Part shown: positions 32,034 to 40,900 of the stretch, in pieces
Layout of the letters: every line of letters starts with the position of its first letter
How positions within the stretch are numbered: the first letter of the stretch is position 1
NCBI GenBank assembly: GCA_963704515.1
Contig: OY969913.1
Location: forward strand, 806,001 to 870,000
Origin: VRUE01 sp963704515
GTDB taxonomy: Bacteria > Actinomycetota > Thermoleophilia > Solirubrobacterales > 70-9
Reading direction: 5' to 3'
Length of the DNA: 64,000 nt
Notes under the pieces: model-generated
What the model was told of the DNA's origin: nothing
Seen by the model: the letters and a program-made list of their open reading frames with translations, nothing else
The model's database searches: none
Made by a program: the position numbers and the translations under genes

Positions 32034-35000
32034 GTGAAGCACGCATTCAGGGAGCAGCAGCTCAATCGTAGGACCCCCTCGAGGTCCCGCTGGCCCGTCG
32101 GCCTCTTGGCAACCGTTCTGGCGTGCGCCTTCTGCCTCTCCGGATCCTTCGTGTCGACCGCATCCGCCCTGACGATCGGCCTGAGCTTCAGTTCGAACGA
32201 CACCGGTGAGGAGACCTGGGAATCGATCGAACACTCCGGCGCCGACCTCTACCGGATGAACATCACCTGGAGCAACGTGTCCGACCAGGGTAACTGGCGG
32301 GAATCGTCGGCATGGCAGCACAGCTATGACCCGATCTTCGAACAGGCGGCGAAACACGGCGTAACGATCCTCGCCGACATTTACGGCCGTGACAAGAACG
32401 AACCCGTCCATCAGTTCTATCTACCCGAAGAATCCGCCAAGTTCAAAGAATTTCAGGAATTCGCCTGGACTGTCGTTCAGCGTTACGGCCGTGGTGGCAC
32501 CTTCTGGTCGTCCCACTCAAGCCTCCCCTACCACCCGGTTACCGATTGGGAGGTGTGGAACGAGCCCAATCTTCAGCTCAACAATCCCGGCGAAAAAGTG
32601 CTGCCGCAGAAGTACGCGGAATTCCTGGTCGCGACCTCGGGCACGATCAAAACGGCACAGAACGAAGTCCGCAAAGCGGGGGAACCCAACGACATGAAGG
32701 TCTTGCACGGCGGCCTCTATCAGCCAGGGGGAACCAGCGTATGGACCTTCATTGAAAGCGCCCACAAAGTAGCTGGCTACAGCTCCTCGTTCGATGGTCT
32801 AAGCCTTCACCCGTACTCTTTCAGCGGCAACGAATCGGAAAAGCTCGCCGGTGTGGAACAGGACATCGGCATCGCGAATGCCGCGTTGAGCGAATTCGTT
32901 GGTAGCAAGTCCATGTGGATAACCGAGTTGGGCTGGCCGACGGAAGGAACGGAAGTGCCCAGCGGAAGCCCGGTCAGCGAAAGCGAACAGGCGAGCCTGC
33001 TGACCAAATCCTTTGATTGGATCAAGGCGCACACTGGAACCTACTCCATCGAACTTGCGACCTGGTACTTCTACAAGGATCTAGATGAAGACCCGGCCAC
33101 GAAGTGGGATCGCCATTGCGGTCTGCGCGGGGCGGCCGGGGGCTATAAGCCATCCTGGTGGGCGTACCAGCAAGAGGCAGGAGCGACACCATGGCCAGCG
33201 CCTACGACATCTACCGATGGTGCTAACGAAGTCACCGAAACCAAAGCGACTCTCCGAGGCCACGTAAACCCCAATTCTGCGACGACGTCTTATCACTTCG
33301 AATACGGGTCCACTCAGGCTTATGGTGCGTCGAGCCCTGTGCCGGACGGTAGCGTTGGCGCAGGCAGTACCTCTCAGGAAGTGAGTACTGTGATCAATGG
33401 TCTGGAACCTAACATTCGCTACCACGCGCGCCTTGTGGCTACGAACAAAGCGGGAACAAGCTATGGCGACGATCGCACTTTTACAACGGGTCTTAAATGG
33501 ACTCTTCGCAACGCAAATAGCGGTGGCAGTCCAGATGTGTCGTTCTGGTTCGGATCGCCTAGCGCCACCCGCGTCACGGGAGACTGGAACGGCGACGGAG
33601 TCGTAACTCCAGGCACCTACGATCCGAGCACCGGGACCTGGAAGCTCCGCAACAGCAACAGCACCGGCGGGGCCAACATCGAAATCCAGTACGGAGGAGG
33701 CCCATGGACCACTCCCGTGGTCGGGGATTGGGACGGCAACGGGACGGATACGATCGGTCTCTACAACCCGAGCACCGGGGAATGGCGCCTGCGTAACAAA
33801 AACAGCGCCGGCGGGGCAGAAGTCGAATTCCAGTACGGCGGCGGTGTGTGGACGGCCGTGACCGGCGACTGGGACGGGAACGGAACCACGACGATCGGCG
33901 TCTATGAACCGGCTGTCGGCACTTGGCGCCTGCGCAACAAAAACAGTGGCGGCGGCGCCGAAGTGGAATTCCAGTACGGCGGTGGCCCTTGGAAGGGCCT
34001 CACGGGCGACTGGGACGGGAACGGCACCACGACAATCGGCCTCTATGAACCGGCTGTCGGGACCTGGCGCCTGCGCAACAAAAACAGCGGCGGTGGAGCC
34101 GAAGTCGAATTCCAGTACGGAGGCGGTCCTTGGAGCGCCGTGGTCGGCGACTGGGACGGCAATGGGACTACGACGGCGGGGGGGATCAATCCAGAAGCAG
34201 AAACAGATGTCGAATGGAGTGTGCGGAATTCGAATAGCTCGGGTCTAAATGTCTCTGCATTCTTCGGTGCTGCGAAAGTCACCCGCGTCACCGGCGACTG
34301 GAATGGCGATGGAGTCGTAACTCCAGGCACCTACGATCCGAGCACCGGGACCTGGAAGCTCCGCAACAGCAACAGCACCGGCGGGGCCAACATCGAATTC
34401 CAGTACGGAGGAGGCCCATGGACCACTCCCGTGGTCGGGGATTGGGACGGCAACGGGACGGATACGATCGGTCTCTACAACCCGAGCACCGGGGAATGGC
34501 GCCTGCGTAACAAAAACAGCGCCGGCGGGGCAGAAGTCGAATTCCAGTACGGCGGCGGTGTGTGGACGGCCGTGACCGGCGACTGGGACGGGAACGGAAC
34601 CACGACGATCGGCGTCTATGAACCGGCTGTCGGCACTTGGCGCCTGCGCAACAAAAACAGTGGCGGCGGCGCCGAAGTGGAATTCCAGTACGGCGGTGGC
34701 CCTTGGAAGGGCCTCACGGGCGACTGGGACGGGAACGGCACCACGACAATCGGCCTCTATGAACCGGCTGTCGGGACCTGGCGCCTGCGCAACAAAAACA
34801 GCGGCGGTGGAGCCGAAGTCGAATTCCAGTACGGAGGCGGTCCTTGGAGCGCCGTGGTCGGCGACTGGGACGGCAATGGGACTACGACGGCGGGAGTGGT
34901 GCGTGCTGTTGGTTCCGAAACTCAATGGGTATTGCGAAATGAAAATACTTCGAGCAGTCCCGACCTCGGTCCCGATCTGGCGTTCAACTTCGGTTCCCCC

Positions 35001-35636
35001 GGATCAGTGCGCGTCACGGGAGACTGGAACGGCGACGGAGTCGTAACTCCAGGCACCTACGATCCGAGCACCGGGACCTGGAAGCTCCGCAACAGCAACA
35101 GCACCGGCGGGGCCAACATCGAATTCCAGTACGGAGGAGGCCCATGGACCACTCCCGTGGTCGGGGATTGGGACGGCAACGGGACGGATACGATCGGTCT
35201 CTACAACCCGAGCACCGGAGAATGGGCGCTGAGGAACTCAAACAGCGCGGGCGGGGCGAACATCCAGTTCCAATACGGCGGTGGCTCATGGACGGCCGTC
35301 ACCGGGGACTGGGATGGCAACGGCACCACGACGATCGGCGTCTATGAACCGGCTGTCGGCACTTGGCGCCTGCGCAACAAAAACAGTGGCGGCGGCGCCG
35401 AAGTGGAATTCCAGTACGGCGGTGGCCCTTGGAAGGGCCTCACGGGCGACTGGGACGGGAACGGCACCACGACAATCGGCCTCTATGAACCGGCTGTCGG
35501 GACCTGGCGCCTGCGCAACAAAAACAGCGGCGGTGGAGCCGAAGTCGAATTCCAGTACGGAGGCGGTCCTTGGAGCGCCGTGGTCGGCGACTGGGACGGC
35601 AATGGGACTACGACGGCGGGGCTAGTTCGACACTGA
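32034..35636 (+). CDS. Secreted GH39/GH5-like glycosidase with Fn3 domain and 15 FG-GAP/VCBS-like repeats
   Basis: A 1,200-residue protein. The GTG at 32034 follows AAGGGGGA with correct spacing; residues 19-46 are a signal peptide. Residues 47-395 are a clan GH-A barrel with WEVWNEPN (acid/base Glu177) and WITELGW (nucleophile Glu298). Residues about 405-485 are a fibronectin III-like domain (NPNSATTSYHFEYGSTQAYG). From about 485 to the end there are 15 short repeats with the core GDWDGNGTTTIG and a WRLRNKNSGGGAEVEFQYGG linker. This calcium-loop motif resembles VCBS/FG-GAP blades, probably forming one or more beta-propeller-like or fibrous arrays at the cell surface. GC is lower than neighbours and AAA/GAA codons are common, suggesting recent acquisition. 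Confidence 0.83.
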   Translation: MKHAFREQQLNRRTPSRSRWPVGLLATVLACAFCLSGSFVSTASALTIGLSFSSNDTGEETWESIEHSGADLYRMNITWSNVSDQGNWRESSAWQHSYDPIFEQAAKHGVTILADIYGRDKNEPVHQFYLPEESAKFKEFQEFAWTVVQRYGRGGTFWSSHSSLPYHPVTDWEVWNEPNLQLNNPGEKVLPQKYAEFLVATSGTIKTAQNEVRKAGEPNDMKVLHGGLYQPGGTSVWTFIESAHKVAGYSSSFDGLSLHPYSFSGNESEKLAGVEQDIGIANAALSEFVGSKSMWITELGWPTEGTEVPSGSPVSESEQASLLTKSFDWIKAHTGTYSIELATWYFYKDLDEDPATKWDRHCGLRGAAGGYKPSWWAYQQEAGATPWPAPTTSTDGANEVTETKATLRGHVNPNSATTSYHFEYGSTQAYGASSPVPDGSVGAGSTSQEVSTVINGLEPNIRYHARLVATNKAGTSYGDDRTFTTGLKWTLRNANSGGSPDVSFWFGSPSATRVTGDWNGDGVVTPGTYDPSTGTWKLRNSNSTGGANIEIQYGGGPWTTPVVGDWDGNGTDTIGLYNPSTGEWRLRNKNSAGGAEVEFQYGGGVWTAVTGDWDGNGTTTIGVYEPAVGTWRLRNKNSGGGAEVEFQYGGGPWKGLTGDWDGNGTTTIGLYEPAVGTWRLRNKNSGGGAEVEFQYGGGPWSAVVGDWDGNGTTTAGGINPEAETDVEWSVRNSNSSGLNVSAFFGAAKVTRVTGDWNGDGVVTPGTYDPSTGTWKLRNSNSTGGANIEFQYGGGPWTTPVVGDWDGNGTDTIGLYNPSTGEWRLRNKNSAGGAEVEFQYGGGVWTAVTGDWDGNGTTTIGVYEPAVGTWRLRNKNSGGGAEVEFQYGGGPWKGLTGDWDGNGTTTIGLYEPAVGTWRLRNKNSGGGAEVEFQYGGGPWSAVVGDWDGNGTTTAGVVRAVGSETQWVLRNENTSSSPDLGPDLAFNFGSPGSVRVTGDWNGDGVVTPGTYDPSTGTWKLRNSNSTGGANIEFQYGGGPWTTPVVGDWDGNGTDTIGLYNPSTGEWALRNSNSAGGANIQFQYGGGSWTAVTGDWDGNGTTTIGVYEPAVGTWRLRNKNSGGGAEVEFQYGGGPWKGLTGDWDGNGTTTIGLYEPAVGTWRLRNKNSGGGAEVEFQYGGGPWSAVVGDWDGNGTTTAGLVRH
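33571..34180 (+). repeat. Block 1 of a triplicated 610-bp coding repeat
   Basis: Encodes five GDW(D/N)GNG units. Nearly identical in DNA to 34285-34894 and 35011-35620, including silent positions, which indicates recent duplication or gene conversion. Confidence 0.9.
34285..34894 (+). repeat. Block 2 of a triplicated 610-bp coding repeat
   Basis: Same length and almost the same bases as block 1, 714 bases downstream of it. Separated from block 1 by a divergent linker (encoding INPEAETDVEWSVRNSNSSG). Confidence 0.9.
35011..35620 (+). repeat. Block 3 of a triplicated 610-bp coding repeat
   Basis: 726 bases downstream of block 2. One internal unit (about 35220-35330) differs clearly from the matching unit in blocks 1 and 2 (WALRNSNSAGGANIQFQYGG in place of WRLRNKNSAGGAEVEFQYGG), so the block is a mosaic. 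Confidence 0.88.
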
Positions 35637-35650
35637 CTATGGAAGCGGCA

Positions 35651-35669
35651 CCCACGTTAGCTAGGTGGG
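35651..35669. terminator. Weak hairpin between convergent genes
   Basis: CCCAC (35651-35655) and GTGGG (35665-35669) flank a 9-base loop in the 76-base gap between the convergent glycosidase and methyltransferase genes. The stem is short and lacks a U-tract; a bidirectional terminator is only a possibility. Confidence 0.25.
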
Positions 35670-35712
35670 ATCCGGCATAGGGACCAACGGCAAGCGGTGG
35701 CGAGAGAAGCGC

Positions 35713-36528
35713 TCAGCCGGGACGGACTGCGCGGAAGTAGCCGTTGATTGTGGCGAACTCGCCGGGCGGGCCGCCGGCCTGCCCGAAGTCGTCGGTGACC
35801 TCGAAGCCGGCCGCCTCGAGCATCGACCGCATCGCCAGGGGTCCCGGAACCCACCACCAGGTTCGATCGCCGTAGTAGGCGCGGGGGACGAAGCGCACCA
35901 ACTCGGCCAGGGTCGGGTCGGCCAGCATCATTGAGCCGAACAGGAGGGTGCCCCCCGGCTTGGTCATCTCGTACAGCTTGAGGAGCAGTTCGAGCGGGTT
36001 GAGCTCGTGGTAGAGGACTCCGTGACAGTGGACCAGATCGAAGCGGTCGTGGGTCGCGGGGTCGAGCGCCTGCCAGCCGATCTGCTGCAGGTCAACTCCG
36101 GTCCTGTAGATCGACTCCAGGAAACGGGCTTGCTCGATGAAGCCGAAGGGCTCGCAAGCGAGGACGTAGTCGGGATTGCGCAGGCTGAACATGAAGGGGT
36201 CATAGCCCGCGTTCGAGCCAACGTCCAACACCCGTGAACCGACAAGGTCGGTGGGAACCTCAGCCTCGAGATTGAGCCAACGCAGATCATTGCGCCAAGC
36301 GCCGCCGACGACGAGGTCGTCGGCGAGCAGGAACGGTCCTTGCAGCCAAGGCTCGAGCTCGTCGACCTGCTTCAGCAGACGCTCCTTATCGTCTTCGGAC
36401 AACTGCTTTGGGAGGTCGCTCGCGAAGCGAGGGAGGCTGGTCGGGTCGATCTCACCCTCCACGACGAGCTTGGCGCTGCCGAAGCGGCGTTTTACCGTCG
36501 CGCGAAGGGGGGCCATTGCGTCGCTCAC
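35713..36528 (-). CDS. DUF1698/CmoB-like SAM-dependent methyltransferase
   Basis: A 271-residue protein from GTG at 36528, preceded by GGGAG. SAM motif I is VLDVGSNAGYDPFMFSL, with LACEPFGFIEQARFLESIY after it. FDLVHCHGVLYHELNPLELL and GGTLLFGSMMLAD complete the fold. The DUF1698 domain is shared with the tRNA wobble-uridine enzyme CmoB, but this copy sits last in a glycosyltransferase operon and is more likely a sugar or lipid-linked glycan methyltransferase. The C-terminal AGFEVTDDFGQAGG segment is matched in the degenerate paralogue at 37433-37933. Confidence 0.85.
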   Translation of the reverse strand: MSDAMAPLRATVKRRFGSAKLVVEGEIDPTSLPRFASDLPKQLSEDDKERLLKQVDELEPWLQGPFLLADDLVVGGAWRNDLRWLNLEAEVPTDLVGSRVLDVGSNAGYDPFMFSLRNPDYVLACEPFGFIEQARFLESIYRTGVDLQQIGWQALDPATHDRFDLVHCHGVLYHELNPLELLLKLYEMTKPGGTLLFGSMMLADPTLAELVRFVPRAYYGDRTWWWVPGPLAMRSMLEAAGFEVTDDFGQAGGPPGEFATINGYFRAVRPG

Positions 36529-36556
36529 GTCGTGCTCCCAATATAGGCCTGGCGGC

Positions 36557-37436
36557 CTAGCGGCGGACCGCCCAGCGTCCAAAGCCGTTTGGGTTGGGAT
36601 TGACCAGGCGAAGCGCAAGTCGGCCGGCGCGCCGTCCGCGAGACTCGGGTTGGGGATTGTGACGGTCGAGCCGCCAGGCGCCCTTCAGCGTGTCGTGCCA
36701 GCAGAGACTCAGCTCGGGGTGCTCTCGTGCCCAGCGCAGAGCTGCGGCACGCTCGGCGCGGCGGCGACCGTCGTCGAGCAGGACGACCGCGTCTTTCGCC
36801 AGGTGAGGTCCGAGGACCTCAATTGCCGGCCAGCGCGACCAGGTCGAGGTCACCGGCGGTCCATCCACGATCAGCAGCGCGATCGGCTCGTCTGGGAGCG
36901 CCGCGCGCAGCGTCTCCACGGCGTACCAGTCGGTGGTGGTGCCGGCGAAGTCCTGGTTTTGCAGGGGCGCTACGACGATCTCGGCCTGCTTGTGAGCGTC
37001 GGTGAGCATCGCCCTCGTCTGCTCCGCGAAATCGGGATCGTGGTCGATGCTGACAAGCCGACCATCGCCGCGCTCGGCCAGCATCGAGGCGATCAACAGC
37101 GTCGACAAGCCGGACCCGAGCTCGACGATCAGGCCCTTGCGTCGCGTCCACGGCCCAGTTTCCGAGTGCGGTCAGGTGGCGCCCGAGATGCGGCGTAAGA
37201 GTCGCCAGATCCTCGTTGTCGCGCAGTAGACGCTCGGTGGCCGCGGCTTCGGCCCGGGCATTGCGGACAAGTGCCCCTGCCGCAATGCCGGCGAGTACAC
37301 CCTCGCGAGACCGGCGCAGGAGGCTCCCGGTTGCGGCGACGGCGAGGCCGGTGATGGCGGCGCGGGCGACCGGGGCGCTGCGAGCTTCCCGCAGGCGCTC
37401 GCCGAGTTCGCGCCGGTGCCGCTCGCTGCCGATCAC
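36557..37436 (-). pseudogene. Class I SAM methyltransferase gene, frameshifted
   Basis: Two frames together give one protein. Frame A from ATG 37436 encodes about 98 residues (MIGSERHRRELGERLREARS ... HLTALGNWAVDA). At about 37137-37147 the coding signal moves to a second frame reading RKGLIVELGSGLSTLLIASM (motif I), then LVSIDHDPDFAEQTRAMLTD, ALLIVDGPPVTSTWSRW and DAVVLLDDGRRRAER, ending at 36557. One extra base (or two missing) near GACGCGACGCAAGG explains it. Natural mutation and sequencing error are equally possible. The ATG overlaps the stop of the upstream gene by four bases. Likely an O-methyltransferase of the polysaccharide operon. Confidence 0.75.
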
Positions 37437-37933
37437 GGCGCCGAGCTCGCCGGCTCGCGTTCGGTGCGGATCGCGCGCAGGGCGATCCGCGAATCGACGC
37501 GCTCATCGGGCTGCCCGATCCAGCGCTCGACGTCGAAGCCCGCGACTTCCACCATCCAGCGCAGGGTGAGGCGCCCCGGCAGCCAGCCAACGCCCGAGGT
37601 TGCCGCAGGGAGGAAGCGGGTCAGAGTGGAGTGCGCCTCCTGCTCGAGGATCTCGGATTCGAGAAGCAAGGTCGCTTCTGGCGCGGCCAACCACCAGAGG
37701 TCGGCGAGCGTCGCCACGGGATGCGGCCTGGAGGCGAAGGGTTCGCGGCAGAGAATCAGGTCGAATGTACCCTCGCATTTCTCCCGCAGCTCGGCAGGCG
37801 CATCGGTCGCTATGAGTTCCTGCACATGCTGGTCGGCGAGTTTCACTGTTCCGGACCCATCCGCTCCAGGCGGGACCAGCTCGAGCACCCGCAGTCCGGT
37901 GAGGATCTTGGGCAGCTCCTGCTCGATCACCAT
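37433..37933 (-). CDS. Degenerate DUF1698-like methyltransferase paralogue
   Basis: A 166-residue protein starting MVIEQELPKILTGLRVLELV. It aligns by eye with the C-terminal two thirds of the DUF1698 protein at 35713-36528: FDLILCREPFASRPHPVATL against FDLVHCHGVLYHELNPLELL, then ATLLLESEILEQEAHSTLTR, then RWMVEVAGFDVERWIGQPDE. The glycine-rich SAM motif is replaced by LELVPPGADGSG, so catalysis is doubtful. The ATG overlaps the end of the large glycosyltransferase by seven bases. It may act as a structural partner of the active enzyme or be decaying. Confidence 0.65.
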   Translation of the reverse strand: MVIEQELPKILTGLRVLELVPPGADGSGTVKLADQHVQELIATDAPAELREKCEGTFDLILCREPFASRPHPVATLADLWWLAAPEATLLLESEILEQEAHSTLTRFLPAATSGVGWLPGRLTLRWMVEVAGFDVERWIGQPDERVDSRIALRAIRTEREPASSAP

Positions 37934-40900
37934 GAGCGCGGCACCGCCCCGAATCGTCGCGCCCACGGGATCGGAAGCTGTCGCTGGTCGAGGTTGCCGG
38001 TGAGCGGCGCCTCAAGGCGCAGGTAGCCGAGCAGGGCGGGAGCGACGTAACCGAGGTGGGCAGAATCCTGAGAAGAGCGGGAGAGCAGCTGGTCGCCCGT
38101 GACTGGGTGGTAGGCGGTATAGAGTGGCGTCAATCCGGGCCGCGCCGCCTCGAAGAGCCAGCCAGCAGGCGGTCCTTCGGGTTGGGCAGCTGGGAACCGA
38201 CGTCGCCGTGCCTGGACAGCGGCGATCGAGAGACGACGCACGGCTGCCTTGGCCTGAACCCCGCGTGAAGCCAGTCCGCGCCATGCAGCTGGCTCAAGCG
38301 TCCAGCGCGCTGCAGTCGTGGCGCCTGACCAGACGGTTGGCGCGACGTGGCGGTCGGTAACCACACAGTCGTTGACGATCCAGAGCGGAATCGATCCCTG
38401 TATCCCGGATTCGGCCAGGGCCCCGAGCTCACCGACAGATTCACCCACGGGTAGTGAGCCGACAGCGTAGCGGTGGCGACGCGCGACCAGGTCGATCGAC
38501 ATCGCCAGGCCGAGCAACCCGTCTCCTCGCTGCGACGAGGGGGCCTCGCGCGGCTTCAGCGGGAAAGGGTCGATGCAGCCGAGCGCTTCGATCACGTCCA
38601 CCTCGTCGAGGATCGGGTCTTCAGGGAGGGTCACGAGCAGCGGTTGCTTGGTGGCTCGGTGTACGGCGACGGCAAGCACGTCCAGGCCAGGCAGGTGGGC
38701 GAGCTCGGCGTATCCGAGTTCCTCGGCGTCCTCGGGCAGCTTCTCCCACTCGCCGCGCGGAATCGCCTGGTACTGGTCGCCGATCCGCACCACCCGCGCT
38801 GTTCCCTCGAGGCTGGTGCTGCGCAGGGTGCCCAGGTGATGCTCCGGTACGTAGCCAACCGGTTCAGGCCCGCTGGTGACGATTCTCCGGTTTCCGTCGA
38901 GCTCGCGGTAGCGAATCGCCAGCGAGGAAAGCGGCGGAATCCAGGTTGGCGTGTCCTTCCAGCGCGGAACCTCGTAAGCGCCCGTCCCAGGCAGCAGTGG
39001 CTGTGCACCGGGATGCAGTCCGAAGGGGTCCGTCGCGACGGCATCGCTGGCCGGCAGTTCAGCCCAGCCCCCGCTTGGATTCGCCTGCGGGAGGGTGGGC
39101 GAATCCCAGTGGCGCCACTCGACCGTGCAGCCGCTGCCGCCCCACAGGCGAGCCAGGCCACCGATCGGGTCGGCCGGGTCGGTGTGCAGGCCGTGGGGCA
39201 GATACACCTCTTCAGTGCGTCGCCAGATCACCGTGTGGGGGGCGGACGCGGGCATCTCCCCGGCCCCAAACGGCGTGAAGGGAAACACGGACTCGCCACC
39301 GTCGGCAAGCACGATCGCCCCGAGCTCGGGAGCGACGGCGAAGCGGCGCAGGACCTTGGCGGTGAAGGCGGGATCGGCGAGCAGCGAACTGGCGTCGCCG
39401 GCGCTGACCGCGACGAAGGCGCCTCGCGCCACCTCGAGGCCCTGATTCAAGGCCTCGAACGGGGTGTGGGCAAGCGCGGCGGGGATTCTCCGGACAACAG
39501 GGAGGCCCCCTCCCGTTGGCAGGTGGCCGTCGAAGCGGGCGATCAGCTCGACGTCTAGGCAGCGTTGCGCCTGGAACGCGACCCTGGTCTCCCGGTTTGG
39601 CTCCGCCTCTGGGTCGATCGGCAGCAGCGGAACGACTGAAAGCGCCGGGGACTCCTCTGCCTTGATCTCCTCCTCCCGCCCCTTGAATGGGGAGATTTCG
39701 GCGAGCAGCTCGTCGAACAGCTCCGGCGAGTGATCGACCACGTCGGAGCGGTTGAAGCCCCACTTGCGGTAGCGGACGGTCGGAGTCCGGGCGGCCTCGC
39801 CGCGCACGCCTCGCGAGGCAAGTCGCAGGGCGAACTCCCAGTCCTCGTGGCCGAGCTTGATGTTCTCCGCGTAGCGCTCGCCGGCCTCGAAGATCTGGCG
39901 GTCGAGTAGCGAGCAGGTGTCGCAGAAGTTGCCGTGCAGGAGCGTATGGAGGTTGTATTCGGGCACCTCGTAGTAGTCCTCGCGGTTGCCGAAGAACTGC
40001 AGGTTTGGGTAGATGAAGCCGATCTCCTCACCCGCAACCGAAAGCTGTTCGACCAGTTGCTCTACGGCATTTGGGACGAGCACGTTGTCGGAGTCGACCG
40101 GGAGTATGTAGCGGCCGTGGCTGCGGTTGATGCCAACGTTGCGCGCATGGCTCGGCCCGCGGTTCTCCTCAAGCCGGATCACAAGTACGTCGCGGTCGGA
40201 TTCGAGCTTCTTCAGCTCTACCTCTGCGTCGGACTGGGTCGAGGCGTCGTCAATCACGATGATCTCGATCTCGGGGTAGGTTTGCGCGCGAACCGACTCG
40301 ACGCATTCCTCCAGGAAGTTGGCCTGATTGAAGTGAGGAATGAGGACCGAGACGAGTGGGGTGCCGCGGACGGGTCGGTCGCGGAAGCGGATCGGCTCGG
40401 GCAGGTTCGGTTGGGCCTGCCGGTCGACCGGCTTGTGAGACACCGCCAGCTCCTCGTAGAGCTCGGCATGCTCGGCCGCCATTCGTTGCAAGGAGAAACG
40501 CTCGCGAGCGGCCTCGCGCAGCGCCGGATCGGCGAGTCCGCCGTTCCGCCGTCTCCCGGCGAGCGCTGCCAGTGCCCCCGCATACTCCTCGGCCGAGTCG
40601 CGCTGTCGAACCAGCCCCTCGTACTCCTCCCCGAGCAGCTCCACATTTCCGGGCAGAGCTGGCGCGACCACCGGAAGCCCCATTGCCATCGCCTCGAAGA
40701 CCACCGCCGGGATGCCCTCGAAGATGCTGGTCAACAACACGGCGTCCGACGCTGCATACCAGCGCTGGGGAGTCGCGGTGGGCGGGTGGATTGCGATCTC
40801 GTCCTCGAGGCTCAGCTCCGCTATTCGCTCGCGAACCTCGCCTTCCAGCTCGCCCTCTCCGAGCACGTGGAAGCGGAAGCGCGTGCCGGTCTGCCGCAGC

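Noticed and set aside
33571..35620. CRISPR-like or satellite array
   Set aside because: The repeats are in frame inside one protein gene, have a 40-48 codon period and no spacers.
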